Assembly: GCA_028704515.1 (NCBI GenBank)
Contig: JAQWFH010000004.1
Coordinates: 1 to 64,000 of the forward strand
DNA: 64,000 nt
Origin: Eubacteriales bacterium
GTDB lineage: Bacteria > Bacillota > Clostridia > Peptostreptococcales > Anaerovoracaceae
Direction of reading: 5' to 3'
In this document: piece after piece, positions 25,515-34,182 of the stretch
Numbering within the stretch: the stretch's first letter is position 1
How the letters are laid out: each line of letters begins with the position of its first letter
Notes under the pieces: generated by a model
Databases searched by the model: none
What the model saw: the letters and a program-made list of their open reading frames with translations, nothing else
What the model was told of the DNA's origin: nothing
Program-made: the position numbers and the translations under genes

Positions 25515-26587
25515 CTTGCAGCTCCTCCTATGCCAATCAATACAGAAATGAATATCAAAAACATCATCGATGTCAATATTAGTATTACTACAAGAGTTGC
25601 CGTTGCATTTCCCATTTCATTTAAACTCTCGCTTATGTTTTTTTCGCCAATTGGTTCTGTTATAATTGCAGTAAATTTATATATGATTGCCAGAGCAAGT
25701 AGCTTTATAATCGGCATGATAAGCAATGAGCAAATTACTATAATTCCCAAAACACCGATACCGCTTTTTATAATTGCAATGCAGGAGAGAACCATATCGA
25801 CTGAATCTGCGGCAAAGCCCCCGACAATAGGAACAAAATTACTGAGTGAAAACCTTGCGGTATTTATTAAGAGCCCATCGGCCGATTTTGCAACAAATCC
25901 CTGTATGAGCGTAAGTCCGGAAAATATTGTTGCACAGAATCCCGTTGCAATTGCGGCCGCGCTTCTCAGGAAGGATGCTAACGTTTTGACATATGATTTT
26001 TCAGTCATACCATTTATTAGAAAAAATACTGTAGATACGAATATCATAGGCAGCATTACCTTGAGCAGTAATGTATTGAATGCTGTTATAGATGCTATCA
26101 TAAGGGGATTTAGTAGGCTGCCTGATGTAATTCCACCCATTGAAATTAACAGTGGTATTAGTATGGGAAGTAAAATCTGCATGGTATATGTCATTGTAGC
26201 TATCGTATCCGCGCATAAATCATATGTATAAGTAAAGTTTTTCATGCAGAGTGCTATAACGAAAAATGAGCAAACCAGCAGTCCTATATTTGAAACCGTT
26301 TTTTCGCCGAACGATGAAGAAATACTTTTGAGGAGGCCAATAAAAATACAGACCGCAATAATTTGCGCTGCCAATATCATTGCGCTTTTGATTTCAAAAA
26401 GAAGCAAATCCTTAAAACTATTTATAAGGACATCGGTATCAAAAATCGCCTTCCCCGAAACGAAATTTTCTATAAGCGATTCCCCCGTTATATCCGAAAA
26501 CGGCGTTTCTGTACTTCTTAAAATTTCTTCAAGCTCATTTAATTTTAGTTCATTTAGTCTTTCGGCTATATATTCTTTGTAATCCAT
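25511..26587 (-). CDS. spoIIIAE: Stage III sporulation protein AE
   Basis: Polytopic mother-cell membrane protein of the SpoIIIA-SpoIIQ channel. The 358 residues hold an N-terminal soluble stretch (about 1-70) and roughly seven or eight hydrophobic segments. Family sequence includes LIPLLISMGGITSGSLLNPLM, LSNFVPIVGGFAADSVD and ILTSMMFLIFISVLIGIGGAAR at the C-terminus. Upstream site is weak (AGGTGA). Ninth-base gap from spoIIIAD suggests coupled translation. Confidence 0.96.
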   Translation of the reverse strand: MDYKEYIAERLNELKLNELEEILRSTETPFSDITGESLIENFVSGKAIFDTDVLINSFKDLLLFEIKSAMILAAQIIAVCIFIGLLKSISSSFGEKTVSNIGLLVCSFFVIALCMKNFTYTYDLCADTIATMTYTMQILLPILIPLLISMGGITSGSLLNPLMIASITAFNTLLLKVMLPMIFVSTVFFLINGMTEKSYVKTLASFLRSAAAIATGFCATIFSGLTLIQGFVAKSADGLLINTARFSLSNFVPIVGGFAADSVDMVLSCIAIIKSGIGVLGIIVICSLLIMPIIKLLALAIIYKFTAIITEPIGEKNISESLNEMGNATATLVVILILTSMMFLIFISVLIGIGGAAR

Positions 26588-26595
26588 ATTTTCAC

Positions 26596-26979
26596 CTATA
26601 AAATAGTGTTGATTAGATCCAAAACCGAAAGGAATATGGGCATAGAGAGATAAAAGATTATAACCTTTCCCGCAAATTCTACCTTATTTCCGATAGCGCT
26701 CTCCCCCGCATCCTTGCAAAGCTGAGCGGTAAAATCAGCCATATAAGCAATTGCTAATATCTTTATAAGAATAGGGAAAAAGGTTTTCCCATAAGAAATT
26801 TGTTCATATAGTGATTGTAAGAAAGACAGTACGATTGCAAGCTTGTCGGCAATTAAAAAAAAGATGATTATTACAGTGCATATTACTATGTATATCCCAA
26901 ATTCTTTTTTTATATTTTTCATCAGGGAAACTGTCAAAACCCCGGCAAGAGCTATGCCGATAATCTTCATTATTTCCAT
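26596..26979 (-). CDS. spoIIIAD: Stage III sporulation protein AD
   Basis: Membrane protein of 127 residues with three or four transmembrane segments, typical of SpoIIIAD (IIGIALAGVLTVSLMKN at the start; KILAIAYMADFTAQLCKDAGESAIGNKVEFAGK in the centre, in two stretches of the family pattern). Start: AGGAG six bases before the ATG. Nine bases after spoIIIAC. Confidence 0.95.
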   Translation of the reverse strand: MEIMKIIGIALAGVLTVSLMKNIKKEFGIYIVICTVIIIFFLIADKLAIVLSFLQSLYEQISYGKTFFPILIKILAIAYMADFTAQLCKDAGESAIGNKVEFAGKVIIFYLSMPIFLSVLDLINTIL

Positions 26980-26988
26980 GCTTTGCTC

Positions 26989-27189
26989 CTAAAGATTAAA
27001 CAAGGTGCGCAATGTTTCAAAAAATTCACTGATCATATTTACAATCAAAAATAGGACAATTATTATCCCCGCAAGAGTCATAAGCAACGCTTGATCCTCT
27101 CGACCCGCTCTGACGAGTATTTGATTTAAAACGGCAACGGCGATCCCTATCCCCGCAATTTTAAATATTATATCTATATCGAATCCCAT
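26989..27189 (-). CDS. spoIIIAC: Stage III sporulation protein AC
   Basis: The 66-residue membrane protein with two hydrophobic segments: DIIFKIAGIGIAVAVLNQ and LLMTLAGIIIVLFLIVNMI. GREDQA in between is the family loop. Start: AGGAG before the ATG. Probable partner of SpoIIIAD in the membrane. Confidence 0.95.
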   Translation of the reverse strand: MGFDIDIIFKIAGIGIAVAVLNQILVRAGREDQALLMTLAGIIIVLFLIVNMISEFFETLRTLFNL

Positions 27190-27198
27190 GTTTTTCTC

Positions 27199-27717
27199 CT
27201 ATATAATCAATATTACTATCGTTATCCCAACAACAAATCCCATACCGGTGAACATTTTTCCTTTTGTCCTGCTATCATTTATGGCATCGTTTAGATTTTC
27301 CTTTAACTCCTCTATGTGCATGTAGAGGAATTCCTCCTGGCTCTGAGATGAAGAAATCCCTAAATTGGCTCCAATTTCAATCATTATTTTCATATCCTCA
27401 GGTAGAAGGGAAGAGTTCATATAAACCCTTTTTATCGATTCTTCCCATGCTTCTGAAAGAGGGCAGATTTTTCTTTCTTCATATATTTGTGCTGCCTCGC
27501 TGCAAACGAAGTGTGCCGAATCCTTTTTTAGCCTTCCCATTTTTTTTAATAGCTCAGGCAAAGGATCGAGCTTATATGTCATTTCGGTTTTAAGTGTACG
27601 TGTCATCTTTATAAATTCTTCAAGAAGCGAAACTCTTTCCCTGTAATCATACGCTTTGAAGATTCCTATGCCTGCACAGCCCCCGATTATGAGAAGATAA
27701 AGGAGTATGTTAAGCAT
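27199..27717 (-). CDS. spoIIIAB: Stage III sporulation protein AB
   Basis: Mother-cell protein with a transmembrane segment at each end (LLYLLIIGGCAGIGIFK; MFTGMGFVVGITIVILII) and a helical cytoplasmic middle resembling the T2SF/T4P assembly domain GspF, as known for SpoIIIAB. I chose the ATG at 27717: GGGAGGGAA precedes it, it overlaps spoIIIAA by 8 bases, and the protein is 172 residues as usual. Confidence 0.94.
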   Translation of the reverse strand: MLNILLYLLIIGGCAGIGIFKAYDYRERVSLLEEFIKMTRTLKTEMTYKLDPLPELLKKMGRLKKDSAHFVCSEAAQIYEERKICPLSEAWEESIKRVYMNSSLLPEDMKIMIEIGANLGISSSQSQEEFLYMHIEELKENLNDAINDSRTKGKMFTGMGFVVGITIVILII

Positions 27718-28618
27718 TTCCCTTCCCTCCCAAAATGCGTGATACTGTGCAAGGATTAGGAACGGATGTAAGAAATACAATTCTACCGAATGCCCCTTTC
27801 TTTACAAGCGGATAAATATTATTTCTCTTGAGCTCTTCCATGCTTCCCCCGTGCAATGTGGTTATAAATTTTATACCTGCCGACAGAAGAGCTTCTATGG
27901 CCTCAATTTCTTGACGTTTGCCTATTTCATCCGTAACAACTATATCAGGAGCCATCGATCTAAGCAGCATAAGCATTCCTTCCCCTTTTGGACACCCCGT
28001 CATAACATCTGTGTTTGCACCTATATCGAAGGAAGGCTGTCCGCAATACATTCCTGCAATCTCGGATCTTTCGTCACATATTGATATGTTCATACCGCGG
28101 CCGGACAAACTTCTAACTATATCTCTCAGAAGTGTTGTTTTTCCACACTTGGGTGGGGAGACTATTAAGGTATTGTGAAGCCTTCCCTCTCTGTCAAACA
28201 ATGCCGGGATAATTTTTTCTGAAACACCGATATATTCCTTGGAGCATCTCAAATTTATGGATGAAATATCCTTAATAAGCCGAATACATCCATTTTCAAC
28301 TACAGCCTTTCCGCATATACCCGCCCTGTGACCTCCCGTCAATGTAATATAGCCATTTCTCAGTTCTTCCTCATGGGCGTAATACGAATAATCTAAAAAT
28401 GAATTAATAGTATCATTAAGTAATTTTTTATTACACACTAAGCTTCCTTCATATTTCTTGCTTCCACAGCAAAATACAATCTTTTGCCCAGATCTCATGC
28501 GCACTTCTTCAATGGAATTCAAGCTTTGATAAGACAGTAATTCTAGTTCTTTTTCGATTTCAGCAGGTATCTGCCTAAGGGCGGCAAAAAAACTGCTGTC
28601 TCGTCTTTCGTCTCTCAT
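27710..28618 (-). CDS. spoIIIAA: Stage III sporulation protein AA (ATPase)
   Basis: AAA-type ATPase, related to type II/IV secretion ATPases, that energises the SpoIIIA channel. Walker A is PPKCGKTT, followed by RDIVRSLSGRG, DERSEIAG and Walker B-like IVVTDEIGKRQEIEAI. GHRAGICGKAV upstream is a family signature. About 302 residues. The first ATG (28630) touches its purine-rich site without a spacer, so the ATG at 28618 is preferred; the choice is not firm. First gene of spoIIIAA-AH, which is expected to be sigma-E dependent. Confidence 0.94.
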   Translation of the reverse strand: MRDERRDSSFFAALRQIPAEIEKELELLSYQSLNSIEEVRMRSGQKIVFCCGSKKYEGSLVCNKKLLNDTINSFLDYSYYAHEEELRNGYITLTGGHRAGICGKAVVENGCIRLIKDISSINLRCSKEYIGVSEKIIPALFDREGRLHNTLIVSPPKCGKTTLLRDIVRSLSGRGMNISICDERSEIAGMYCGQPSFDIGANTDVMTGCPKGEGMLMLLRSMAPDIVVTDEIGKRQEIEAIEALLSAGIKFITTLHGGSMEELKRNNIYPLVKKGAFGRIVFLTSVPNPCTVSRILGGKGNA

Positions 28619-28644
28619 ATCCTCGTCCATCCTTTCACATTAAC

Positions 28645-28673
28645 AATATATACTCGTCCACCCCTCTTTATGA
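28645..28673 (-). promoter_or_regulatory. Candidate sigma-E promoter of spoIIIA
   Basis: On the minus strand TCATAAA (plus 28667-28673) and TATATATT (plus 28645-28652) are 14 bases apart. Both resemble, imperfectly, the sigma-E elements (about ATA at -35; CATACANT at -10), and the spacing fits. No sigma-A promoter is visible here. Confidence 0.35.
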
Positions 28674-28679
28674 CAAATA

Positions 28680-28712
28680 AAAAAGACTGTTTTGTAACAG
28701 TCTTTTTCGCAT
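28680..28712 (-). terminator. Bidirectional-looking terminator before spoIIIA
   Basis: AAAAAGACTGTT at 28680-28691 pairs with AACAGTCTTTTT at 28696-28707 around TTGT. Read on the minus strand it ends the CorC membrane-protein group, 16 bases after the last gene, and insulates the sporulation operon. Confidence 0.9.
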
Positions 28713-28727
28713 TATATTTATATTATC

Positions 28728-29246
28728 TTATTTGTAATAGAGTTTTGAGTTCGAGGGATATTCGCTCCTTATCTCGCTTGTACGCTTTCGATATCTTCTT
28801 ATTTGAGGAAATGCAAAGAGGCATACTCCTCCTATGATACTTGCCATCGCTATAATAATTAACCAAATGCTTATCGCACCGTTATCACTTATAAATTTTC
28901 CAATCGCTATAGAGTTACCTTCCCCTGCAATGTAATATGAAACTAAAAGAATCTGACTAAGCTGGGTAAGCCCGATGTATAAGTAATATATTGCACCTAA
29001 AAATATAAAGCCTTGCATGATAATAATTGTTACTGCGATTAGGATTGCAATCGTAAACAAATGCCCCAATTCGAAGTTTATTCCGCCCAAAGCCAAATAC
29101 TCACCCGGAAATTGTGATAAATTCAATATTAATAGAGTTATAGCAATGAACAAAATAATCTTTTTACCCTTTGCATACTCGGGGTTTTGCCTCAATTCCC
29201 TTTTCAAATGCTGTTTATACTCGTATCCTCCGCTACCAATAGCCAC
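28728..29246 (-). CDS. Uncharacterised membrane protein, four or so TM segments
   Basis: I do not recognise this 172-residue protein. After a charged N-terminus (YKQHLKRELRQNPEYAKGKK) come hydrophobic segments at about 29-45, 58-80, 83-105 and 123-148, and a basic, Tyr/Ser-rich tail (RRYRKRTSEIRSEYPSN). It follows the DUF1648 protein gene by 19 bases and ends at a strong terminator, so it belongs to the same transcript as the CorC-type transporter. Confidence 0.75.
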   Translation of the reverse strand: MAIGSGGYEYKQHLKRELRQNPEYAKGKKIILFIAITLLILNLSQFPGEYLALGGINFELGHLFTIAILIAVTIIIMQGFIFLGAIYYLYIGLTQLSQILLVSYYIAGEGNSIAIGKFISDNGAISIWLIIIAMASIIGGVCLFAFPQIRRYRKRTSEIRSEYPSNSKLYYK

Positions 29247-29265
29247 TGTATCTCTACCTTCTTTC

Positions 29266-29763
29266 TTAATTATGTTTTTTCTTAATTCGAATGTAATATA
29301 TTATAATAGGTGCAAACACCAACGATATTGTTATTAGTAACGCCCAAGAACCAATGGCATAATTTGTCGAAGCTGCAATAGCTATATATGAGAAAAGTAT
29401 CACTATGGCAAGCTTTTCTGTCACAAGAAGCTTCTTCGTTTCACTATAAACTAAATCTTTATTTTGCTCGGTTACCTTTACAGGGATATTCCAATAAGCC
29501 GGTGGAAGATATTCAACAAGTGTCATAGAGCCATACATTACTACAGAAAGAAGCGGTAATATGATTAACTCTTTCTTATTACCATATCTATCTACTTCTC
29601 CGGCAAAATTGTAATGCATAGGCACTCTATCCGGTATGTCTCCCCAAGAAAAGAAAAAATACAGTGCTGTTATTACCAATATTACTATATTTAATCTATT
29701 AACCCTCTTGCAAAACAATAAATCCTTTTGTGATAGATTAATTTTTCCCGTTTTTATCTTCAT
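29266..29763 (-). CDS. DUF1648 domain membrane protein
   Basis: Membrane protein of 165 residues. The DUF1648 signature is present at about 40-66: WGDIPDRVPMHYNFAGEVDRYG followed by NKKE (shown in parts), the pattern IPxxVPxHxNxxGxxDxxG. About four transmembrane segments. DUF1648 occurs in SdpI-like immunity and regulatory membrane proteins, but this one lacks the rest of SdpI. Its start overlaps the CorC-type gene by 26 bases. Confidence 0.8.
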   Translation of the reverse strand: MKIKTGKINLSQKDLLFCKRVNRLNIVILVITALYFFFSWGDIPDRVPMHYNFAGEVDRYGNKKELIILPLLSVVMYGSMTLVEYLPPAYWNIPVKVTEQNKDLVYSETKKLLVTEKLAIVILFSYIAIAASTNYAIGSWALLITISLVFAPIIIYYIRIKKKHN

Positions 29764-31096
29764 TATTGTCGCTTTCCGAAGGTTCTTGTGTTTCTAAGAT
29801 TTCAATCTTCAGTTTTTCTATTCTTCGTTCTTTTACTGACAATATTGTGAATATACAATTACCATATTCAACGATACGGTTCTTTTCTTTTTCATCCGGT
29901 ATTTCTCCGAGTAAATCTATTATTAATCCTCCTATAGTCTCGCTATCCTCCGAGTTCAAATTCAACCCCAGGTTCTCATTTATATCATCTATATATGCGA
30001 AACCATCGACTACATAAGCATTTTCACTTATTTGCTCAATATCATTGTTTTCATCATCATATTCGTCTTCGATATCACCGACAATTTCCTCAATTAAATC
30101 TTCGGTCGTTACAATACCGGAGAATCCACCATATTCATCTATTAGTATTGCTATTTGATTTTTACTTCCCTTCAAATCAAAAAACAGAGAGTCTATAGTC
30201 TTTGTCTCCGGAACAAAATATGGCTTCCTCAATATTTCTCTTATGTTTACATCGTAAAAACCGTTGGTTTTAGCTTTTACAAAGTAATCCTTTATATTCA
30301 AAATCCCTATAATGTTGTCAAGATCATTGTCATACACCGGTATTCTGGAGTAATGCAATTCCATAAGCTCTTCAATGAATTCTTCTATGGGGTCCTCAAT
30401 ATCTATCGCAAAAACGTCAGTCCTCGGAGTCATTATTTCATAAGCAAGCTTGTCGTCAAAAGCAAAGATGCTGTCTATCATCTTTCGCCCTTCTTCTTTA
30501 AGCACTCCGGTATCTCGCCCGACCTCAAGCATGGATTTTACTTCATCCTCCGAAAATTCGTCCTCCTCCACATTTATATTTTGCCTTGTAAGCTTCAATA
30601 AAAAATTAAGAGAAACGGATAATATCGATACAAACGGTTTTGCAATCTTTGATATTACCATAATAGGCTTTACCACAAACATTGCAATTTTTTCCGCATG
30701 TTGCAGCCCTATTCTTTTAGGGTACAATTCTCCCAATACAAGAGTAAAATATGACAAAATTAATGTCACAACTACAACGGCAATTTGATTCGGGTAAGGG
30801 ATTCCAAACGAAGCCAAAAATTTCCCAAAATCGCCGGACATGCTGACTGCGGCAAATGCACTTGAAAGAAATCCTGCAAGTGTTATGGCAATTTGTATTG
30901 TCGATAGAAATTGGTTCGGTGAATCGATAAGTTCTTGCACCAGAACGGCATTTTTATTACCGGATTGAGCATGAATTTTAATTTTGTTCCGATTTGAAGA
31001 AACAATCGCCATTTCTGCAGCTGCAAAAAAAGCGTTGATTAAAACTAAAAATGCAAGAACAAGCAATTGTACCGCGTAGCCGGTATCGGGGTCCAT
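29738..31096 (-). CDS. CNNM/CorC family transporter with CBS pair (hemolysin family)
   Basis: Membrane protein of about 452 residues. An N-terminal CNNM (DUF21) domain has about three or four transmembrane segments (AFLVLINAFFAAAEMAIVSS at its start), then two CBS domains (IMTPRTDVFAID; SRIPVYDNDLDNIIGILNIKDY; IAILIDEYGGFSGIVTTEDLIEEIVGDI in parts) and a C-terminal CorC/HlyC domain. Homologues export Mg2+ or Na+. Start: ATG at 31096 with AGGAG 11 bases upstream; an in-frame TTG at 31117 also exists. First gene of a three-gene membrane cluster. Confidence 0.92.
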   Translation of the reverse strand: MDPDTGYAVQLLVLAFLVLINAFFAAAEMAIVSSNRNKIKIHAQSGNKNAVLVQELIDSPNQFLSTIQIAITLAGFLSSAFAAVSMSGDFGKFLASFGIPYPNQIAVVVVTLILSYFTLVLGELYPKRIGLQHAEKIAMFVVKPIMVISKIAKPFVSILSVSLNFLLKLTRQNINVEEDEFSEDEVKSMLEVGRDTGVLKEEGRKMIDSIFAFDDKLAYEIMTPRTDVFAIDIEDPIEEFIEELMELHYSRIPVYDNDLDNIIGILNIKDYFVKAKTNGFYDVNIREILRKPYFVPETKTIDSLFFDLKGSKNQIAILIDEYGGFSGIVTTEDLIEEIVGDIEDEYDDENNDIEQISENAYVVDGFAYIDDINENLGLNLNSEDSETIGGLIIDLLGEIPDEKEKNRIVEYGNCIFTILSVKERRIEKLKIEILETQEPSESDNNEDKNGKN

Positions 31097-31122
31097 CCCT
31101 AAAGTCACTCCTTTCAATATAA

Positions 31123-31145
31123 CGGTAAATCTACCGCATAAAACC
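31123..31145 (-). terminator. Weak hairpin after the U32 protease gene
   Basis: On the minus strand CGGTA (plus 31132-31136) pairs with TACCG (plus 31123-31127) around four bases, followed by TTATATT. Short stem; it may attenuate rather than end transcription into the CorC group. Confidence 0.35.
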
Positions 31146-31162
31146 TATAATTTGTGTTTTTA

Positions 31163-32389
31163 CTATTTCTGTTTTCTGAGTATGAAATTTCCGGCAACGG
31201 GGTTCTTCATCTTTATGCGCAGCATCTGTTGTGGATGTGGAGCGGAATTCAATGGCTCGCCTGTTTCAAGGTCATACATTTCTTCTAACTTTTGTGTGAA
31301 AAAATCGGTATTAGGCCCGAATACCTCTATTTCATCTCCAATTTCCATTTTATTGCGCTGCTCGACTACGGCGTATCCGGTTCCAGGGTCATATCCCCTC
31401 ACAATGCCAATAAATGTGTAATCCCTTGTATACGCGCTCGTTCGGTAGTTTTGATCCTTATTTGTCGGCTTGTCGAAATAAAAGCCTTTTGTGAATTCTC
31501 TGTGAGAAACCTTCTTTAATTCGGACATCCAAGCTTCATTAAATCTTGAAGCCTCAGGATTATCATAGTAATCATCTATTGCTTTTCTATAAGCCGAGAC
31601 TACTGTGGCCACATAGAAGACGCTTTTCATTCTACCTTCTATCTTTGCTGAAATAATACCTGCTTTAATAAGCTCGGGCATATGCTCTATCATACATAAA
31701 TCCCTTGAATTCAGTATATATGAACCTCTTAAGTCTTCTACGATTGGATAGTATTCTCCTGGGCGCTGCTCTTCGACCAATGAATATTTCCATCGACACG
31801 GATGAGCGCACCTTCCTCTGTTCGCATCTCTCTCTATCATAAAATTCGAAAGCAAGCATCGTCCGGAATATGAAATACACATAGCTCCATGGACAAAGGC
31901 TTCCAGTTCAATTTCCTCAGGTATCAGAGAACGAAGCTCTGTTATTTCTTGCATAGTCATCTCTCTTGCAAGTACTATTCTCTTTACACCTTGGCTTGCC
32001 CAAAATCTTGCAGTCATATAGTTAGTCATATTCGCCTGCGTGGAAAGATGAATCTCAGCCTCAGGTATTATATCGTGAATCATCATGATAATTCCAGGGT
32101 CTGATATTATATAAGCATCTATCCCTAAGTCTTTTATACTATTAAGATACTTTTGCAAGGGCTCTATGTCTTCATTATGTGCAAATATATTGAGCGTCAA
32201 ATAAGCTTTGGCACCGTGACTGTGGGCAAAGCTGACGCCTTCACGAATTTCTTCGACTGTGAAATTACCTGCTCCCGCACGTAAAGAAAAGAGTTCTCCT
32301 CCAAAGTAAACGGCATCCGCACCGTAGTGAATTGCTATTTTAAGTTTTTCCAAATCGCCTGCCGGAGCAAGCAGTTCTATTTTTTTCAT
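31163..32389 (-). CDS. trhP: Peptidase U32 family, tRNA 5-hydroxyuridine synthase (TrhP)
   Basis: Radical-independent U32-fold protein of 408 residues. Homologues TrhP/YrrN/YrrO use prephenate to form 5-hydroxyuridine at tRNA position 34. Family motifs: LLAPAGDLEKLKIAIHYGADAVYFGG at the start (in parts), EAFVHGAMCISYSGRC and ANRGRCAHPCRW with the conserved Cys residues. The ATG at 32389 shares its A with the stop of the methyltransferase gene (TAATG). Neighbouring trmR supports the tRNA role. Only one U32 copy is here, where Bacillus has two. Confidence 0.9.
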   Translation of the reverse strand: MKKIELLAPAGDLEKLKIAIHYGADAVYFGGELFSLRAGAGNFTVEEIREGVSFAHSHGAKAYLTLNIFAHNEDIEPLQKYLNSIKDLGIDAYIISDPGIIMMIHDIIPEAEIHLSTQANMTNYMTARFWASQGVKRIVLAREMTMQEITELRSLIPEEIELEAFVHGAMCISYSGRCLLSNFMIERDANRGRCAHPCRWKYSLVEEQRPGEYYPIVEDLRGSYILNSRDLCMIEHMPELIKAGIISAKIEGRMKSVFYVATVVSAYRKAIDDYYDNPEASRFNEAWMSELKKVSHREFTKGFYFDKPTNKDQNYRTSAYTRDYTFIGIVRGYDPGTGYAVVEQRNKMEIGDEIEVFGPNTDFFTQKLEEMYDLETGEPLNSAPHPQQMLRIKMKNPVAGNFILRKQK

Positions 32390-33063
32390 TACGTTAGATT
32401 CCTCTTTATACTTACTGTAAGCCCGTCTCCCTCTGAAAGAAGATAGGTTTCCGCACATTCTTGCGTTTTTATATACTCTATAAATTCACGCATGCGCTTT
32501 ATATTTGTTTTGTGTCTGCCTGTTACATCGTATTGGCTTGAAGCCGTAGATCCCTTGAGTAATACATTGTCGCAAACTATTAAGCCGCCATCGTGTGTCA
32601 GCTTCATCGTGTTTTCCCAGAAATCCTTATACTGACTTTTCGATGCATCAATAAAAATAAAATCAAACGGCTCAAGATTTTGCTCTTTCATCCTCTGGAC
32701 AAGCGTTGTAATAATTTCCATAGCATCCCCGCACAAACAATTTACCCTTTTTTCTAGCCCAAAGGCACTGATATTTTTAAGCGCTTCTTCATAAGACTCT
32801 TCGTTTCGCTCTATTGTGGTAATCTTACATTGGCCGCATATATTTGCGAAAAAAATTGTGCTGTATCCAACCGCTGTTCCTATTTCGAGTATTCTTTTGG
32901 GTGACCTGGTTTTTAGGATTACACTGAGCATCGTTTCCGTGCTTTTTAAGATGATTGGTATCCTTTTACCCTCGCACTCTTCTCTCAATGCATTAAGCGC
33001 ATCGTTTTGTGGTCTATAATATTTATTTACATATTCCTGAACTACCGGATTTATAATATTCAT
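32389..33063 (-). CDS. trmR: tRNA 5-hydroxyuridine methyltransferase (YrrM/TrmR)
   Basis: SAM-dependent O-methyltransferase of 224 residues (COG4122). Motif I is ILEIGTAVGYSTIFFA; DFIFIDASKSQYKDFW and LIVCDNVLLKGS are the catechol-OMT-like metal and substrate motifs. In Bacillus the homologue TrmR methylates ho5U34 to mo5U34. The order mltG-trmR-trhP is the same as yrrL-yrrM-yrrN in Bacillus, which makes tRNA the likely substrate. Confidence 0.9.
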   Translation of the reverse strand: MNIINPVVQEYVNKYYRPQNDALNALREECEGKRIPIILKSTETMLSVILKTRSPKRILEIGTAVGYSTIFFANICGQCKITTIERNEESYEEALKNISAFGLEKRVNCLCGDAMEIITTLVQRMKEQNLEPFDFIFIDASKSQYKDFWENTMKLTHDGGLIVCDNVLLKGSTASSQYDVTGRHKTNIKRMREFIEYIKTQECAETYLLSEGDGLTVSIKRNLT

Positions 33064-33072
33064 ACTATATCC

Positions 33073-34116
33073 TTATAATGTCGACTTGTAAGCCGCTTCA
33101 TATTTCTTAAATTCCTTGCCATCTTTCGCAAAGTTGTGAGTTGTTTCATTCTTTGACTTTAAAACATAATAATAATATTCGGTATCTGCCGGATACAAAG
33201 CCGCCCTTATAGACGCCTCTCCCGGTGAGCATATGGGGCCTAGTGGCAGGCCATCGTGTTTATATGTGTTATACGGTGAATCAATTTCCAAATCCTTGTA
33301 CAAAAGTCTCTCCTTTTGTTTGCCGAGAGCATATTGCACAGTTGCATCGATCTGCAGCTTCATTCCTATATCCAACCTGTTATATATGACGCTTGCTACT
33401 TTTGCTCTTTCATCATCTACCCTAGTCTCTCTTTCAATAAGTGAGGCTATAGTTATTATATCATAGAGCGAATATCCCATTTCATCGGCTCTTTCATAAT
33501 ATTCATCCTTGAATATACTATCAAATTGAGATAGCATCGTGTCTACTATTCGCTCCTCTGTGGCATTTGTGTATACTTCGTATGTCTCTGGGAAAAGGAA
33601 TCCTTCCAATCTGTTTTCTCTATTTGGTAAATATTGGATAAATTCATAGTTGAATTTCCCGGATTTAACTTGTTTCATAAATTCATCTTTATTTACAAGA
33701 TTTTCGGATGCAAGCTTGTCCGCAGTTTGATTTACAGTATATCCTTCCGGTACCGTAAACCTGGCTGTGTTGGATTTACCTTCGATTATAACGCTCATAA
33801 TCTCCTTCAATTGCATTGAAGGGCTGAGATTATATTCCCCTGCCTTGAGTTTTCCGTCATAGCTGTTTATCTTTGAATACAGCTTAAACTTTGACGCACT
33901 CTCTATTATCCCATTTTCTTCGAGAACCCGACCTATATATGACGTAGAGGAGCCTGCCGGAATATTTACTGTGATGATTTCTTCCGAACTGCTGTCCAAT
34001 GCGTTATCGAGGTTCGCTATAAAAATCATGCCGATTGCTGCGACTATAATAAGGATTGCTGCCAGTATAATGAATTTTTTATTATACCATCTTCTGCCTC
34101 TTTTTCTTGAACTCAT
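33073..34116 (-). CDS. mltG: Endolytic murein transglycosylase MltG
   Basis: Cleaves nascent glycan strands at the cytoplasmic membrane. One N-terminal transmembrane helix (about 13-31, IILAAILIIVAAIGMIFIA), a LysM-like region (FTVPEGYTVNQTADKLA), then the YceG catalytic domain with SLIERETRVDDERAKVASVIYNRL, whose Glu is the catalytic residue, and the conserved YNTY..GLPLGPICSPG. Length 347 is normal. It follows efp by 66 bases that contain a hairpin. Confidence 0.95.
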   Translation of the reverse strand: MSSRKRGRRWYNKKFIILAAILIIVAAIGMIFIANLDNALDSSSEEIITVNIPAGSSTSYIGRVLEENGIIESASKFKLYSKINSYDGKLKAGEYNLSPSMQLKEIMSVIIEGKSNTARFTVPEGYTVNQTADKLASENLVNKDEFMKQVKSGKFNYEFIQYLPNRENRLEGFLFPETYEVYTNATEERIVDTMLSQFDSIFKDEYYERADEMGYSLYDIITIASLIERETRVDDERAKVASVIYNRLDIGMKLQIDATVQYALGKQKERLLYKDLEIDSPYNTYKHDGLPLGPICSPGEASIRAALYPADTEYYYYVLKSKNETTHNFAKDGKEFKKYEAAYKSTL

Positions 34117-34149
34117 GATTTTTTCTCCTGATACCGGTATATAGTCAAA

Positions 34150-34166
34150 GGACGCTCAAGGCGTCC
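34150..34166 (-). terminator. Hairpin between efp and mltG (attenuator-like)
   Basis: GGACGC pairs with GCGTCC around five bases. The following minus-strand sequence TTTGACTATAT has only a poor U-tract, so partial termination is the most it suggests. Confidence 0.4.
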
Positions 34167-34182
34167 CTCGTAACACAAATAT

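Noticed and set aside
25530-26231. 233-residue plus-strand frame opposite spoIIIAE
   Set aside because: Shadow of a clear sporulation gene; Ile/Ser/Thr-rich composition expected from the reverse complement of membrane-protein codons.
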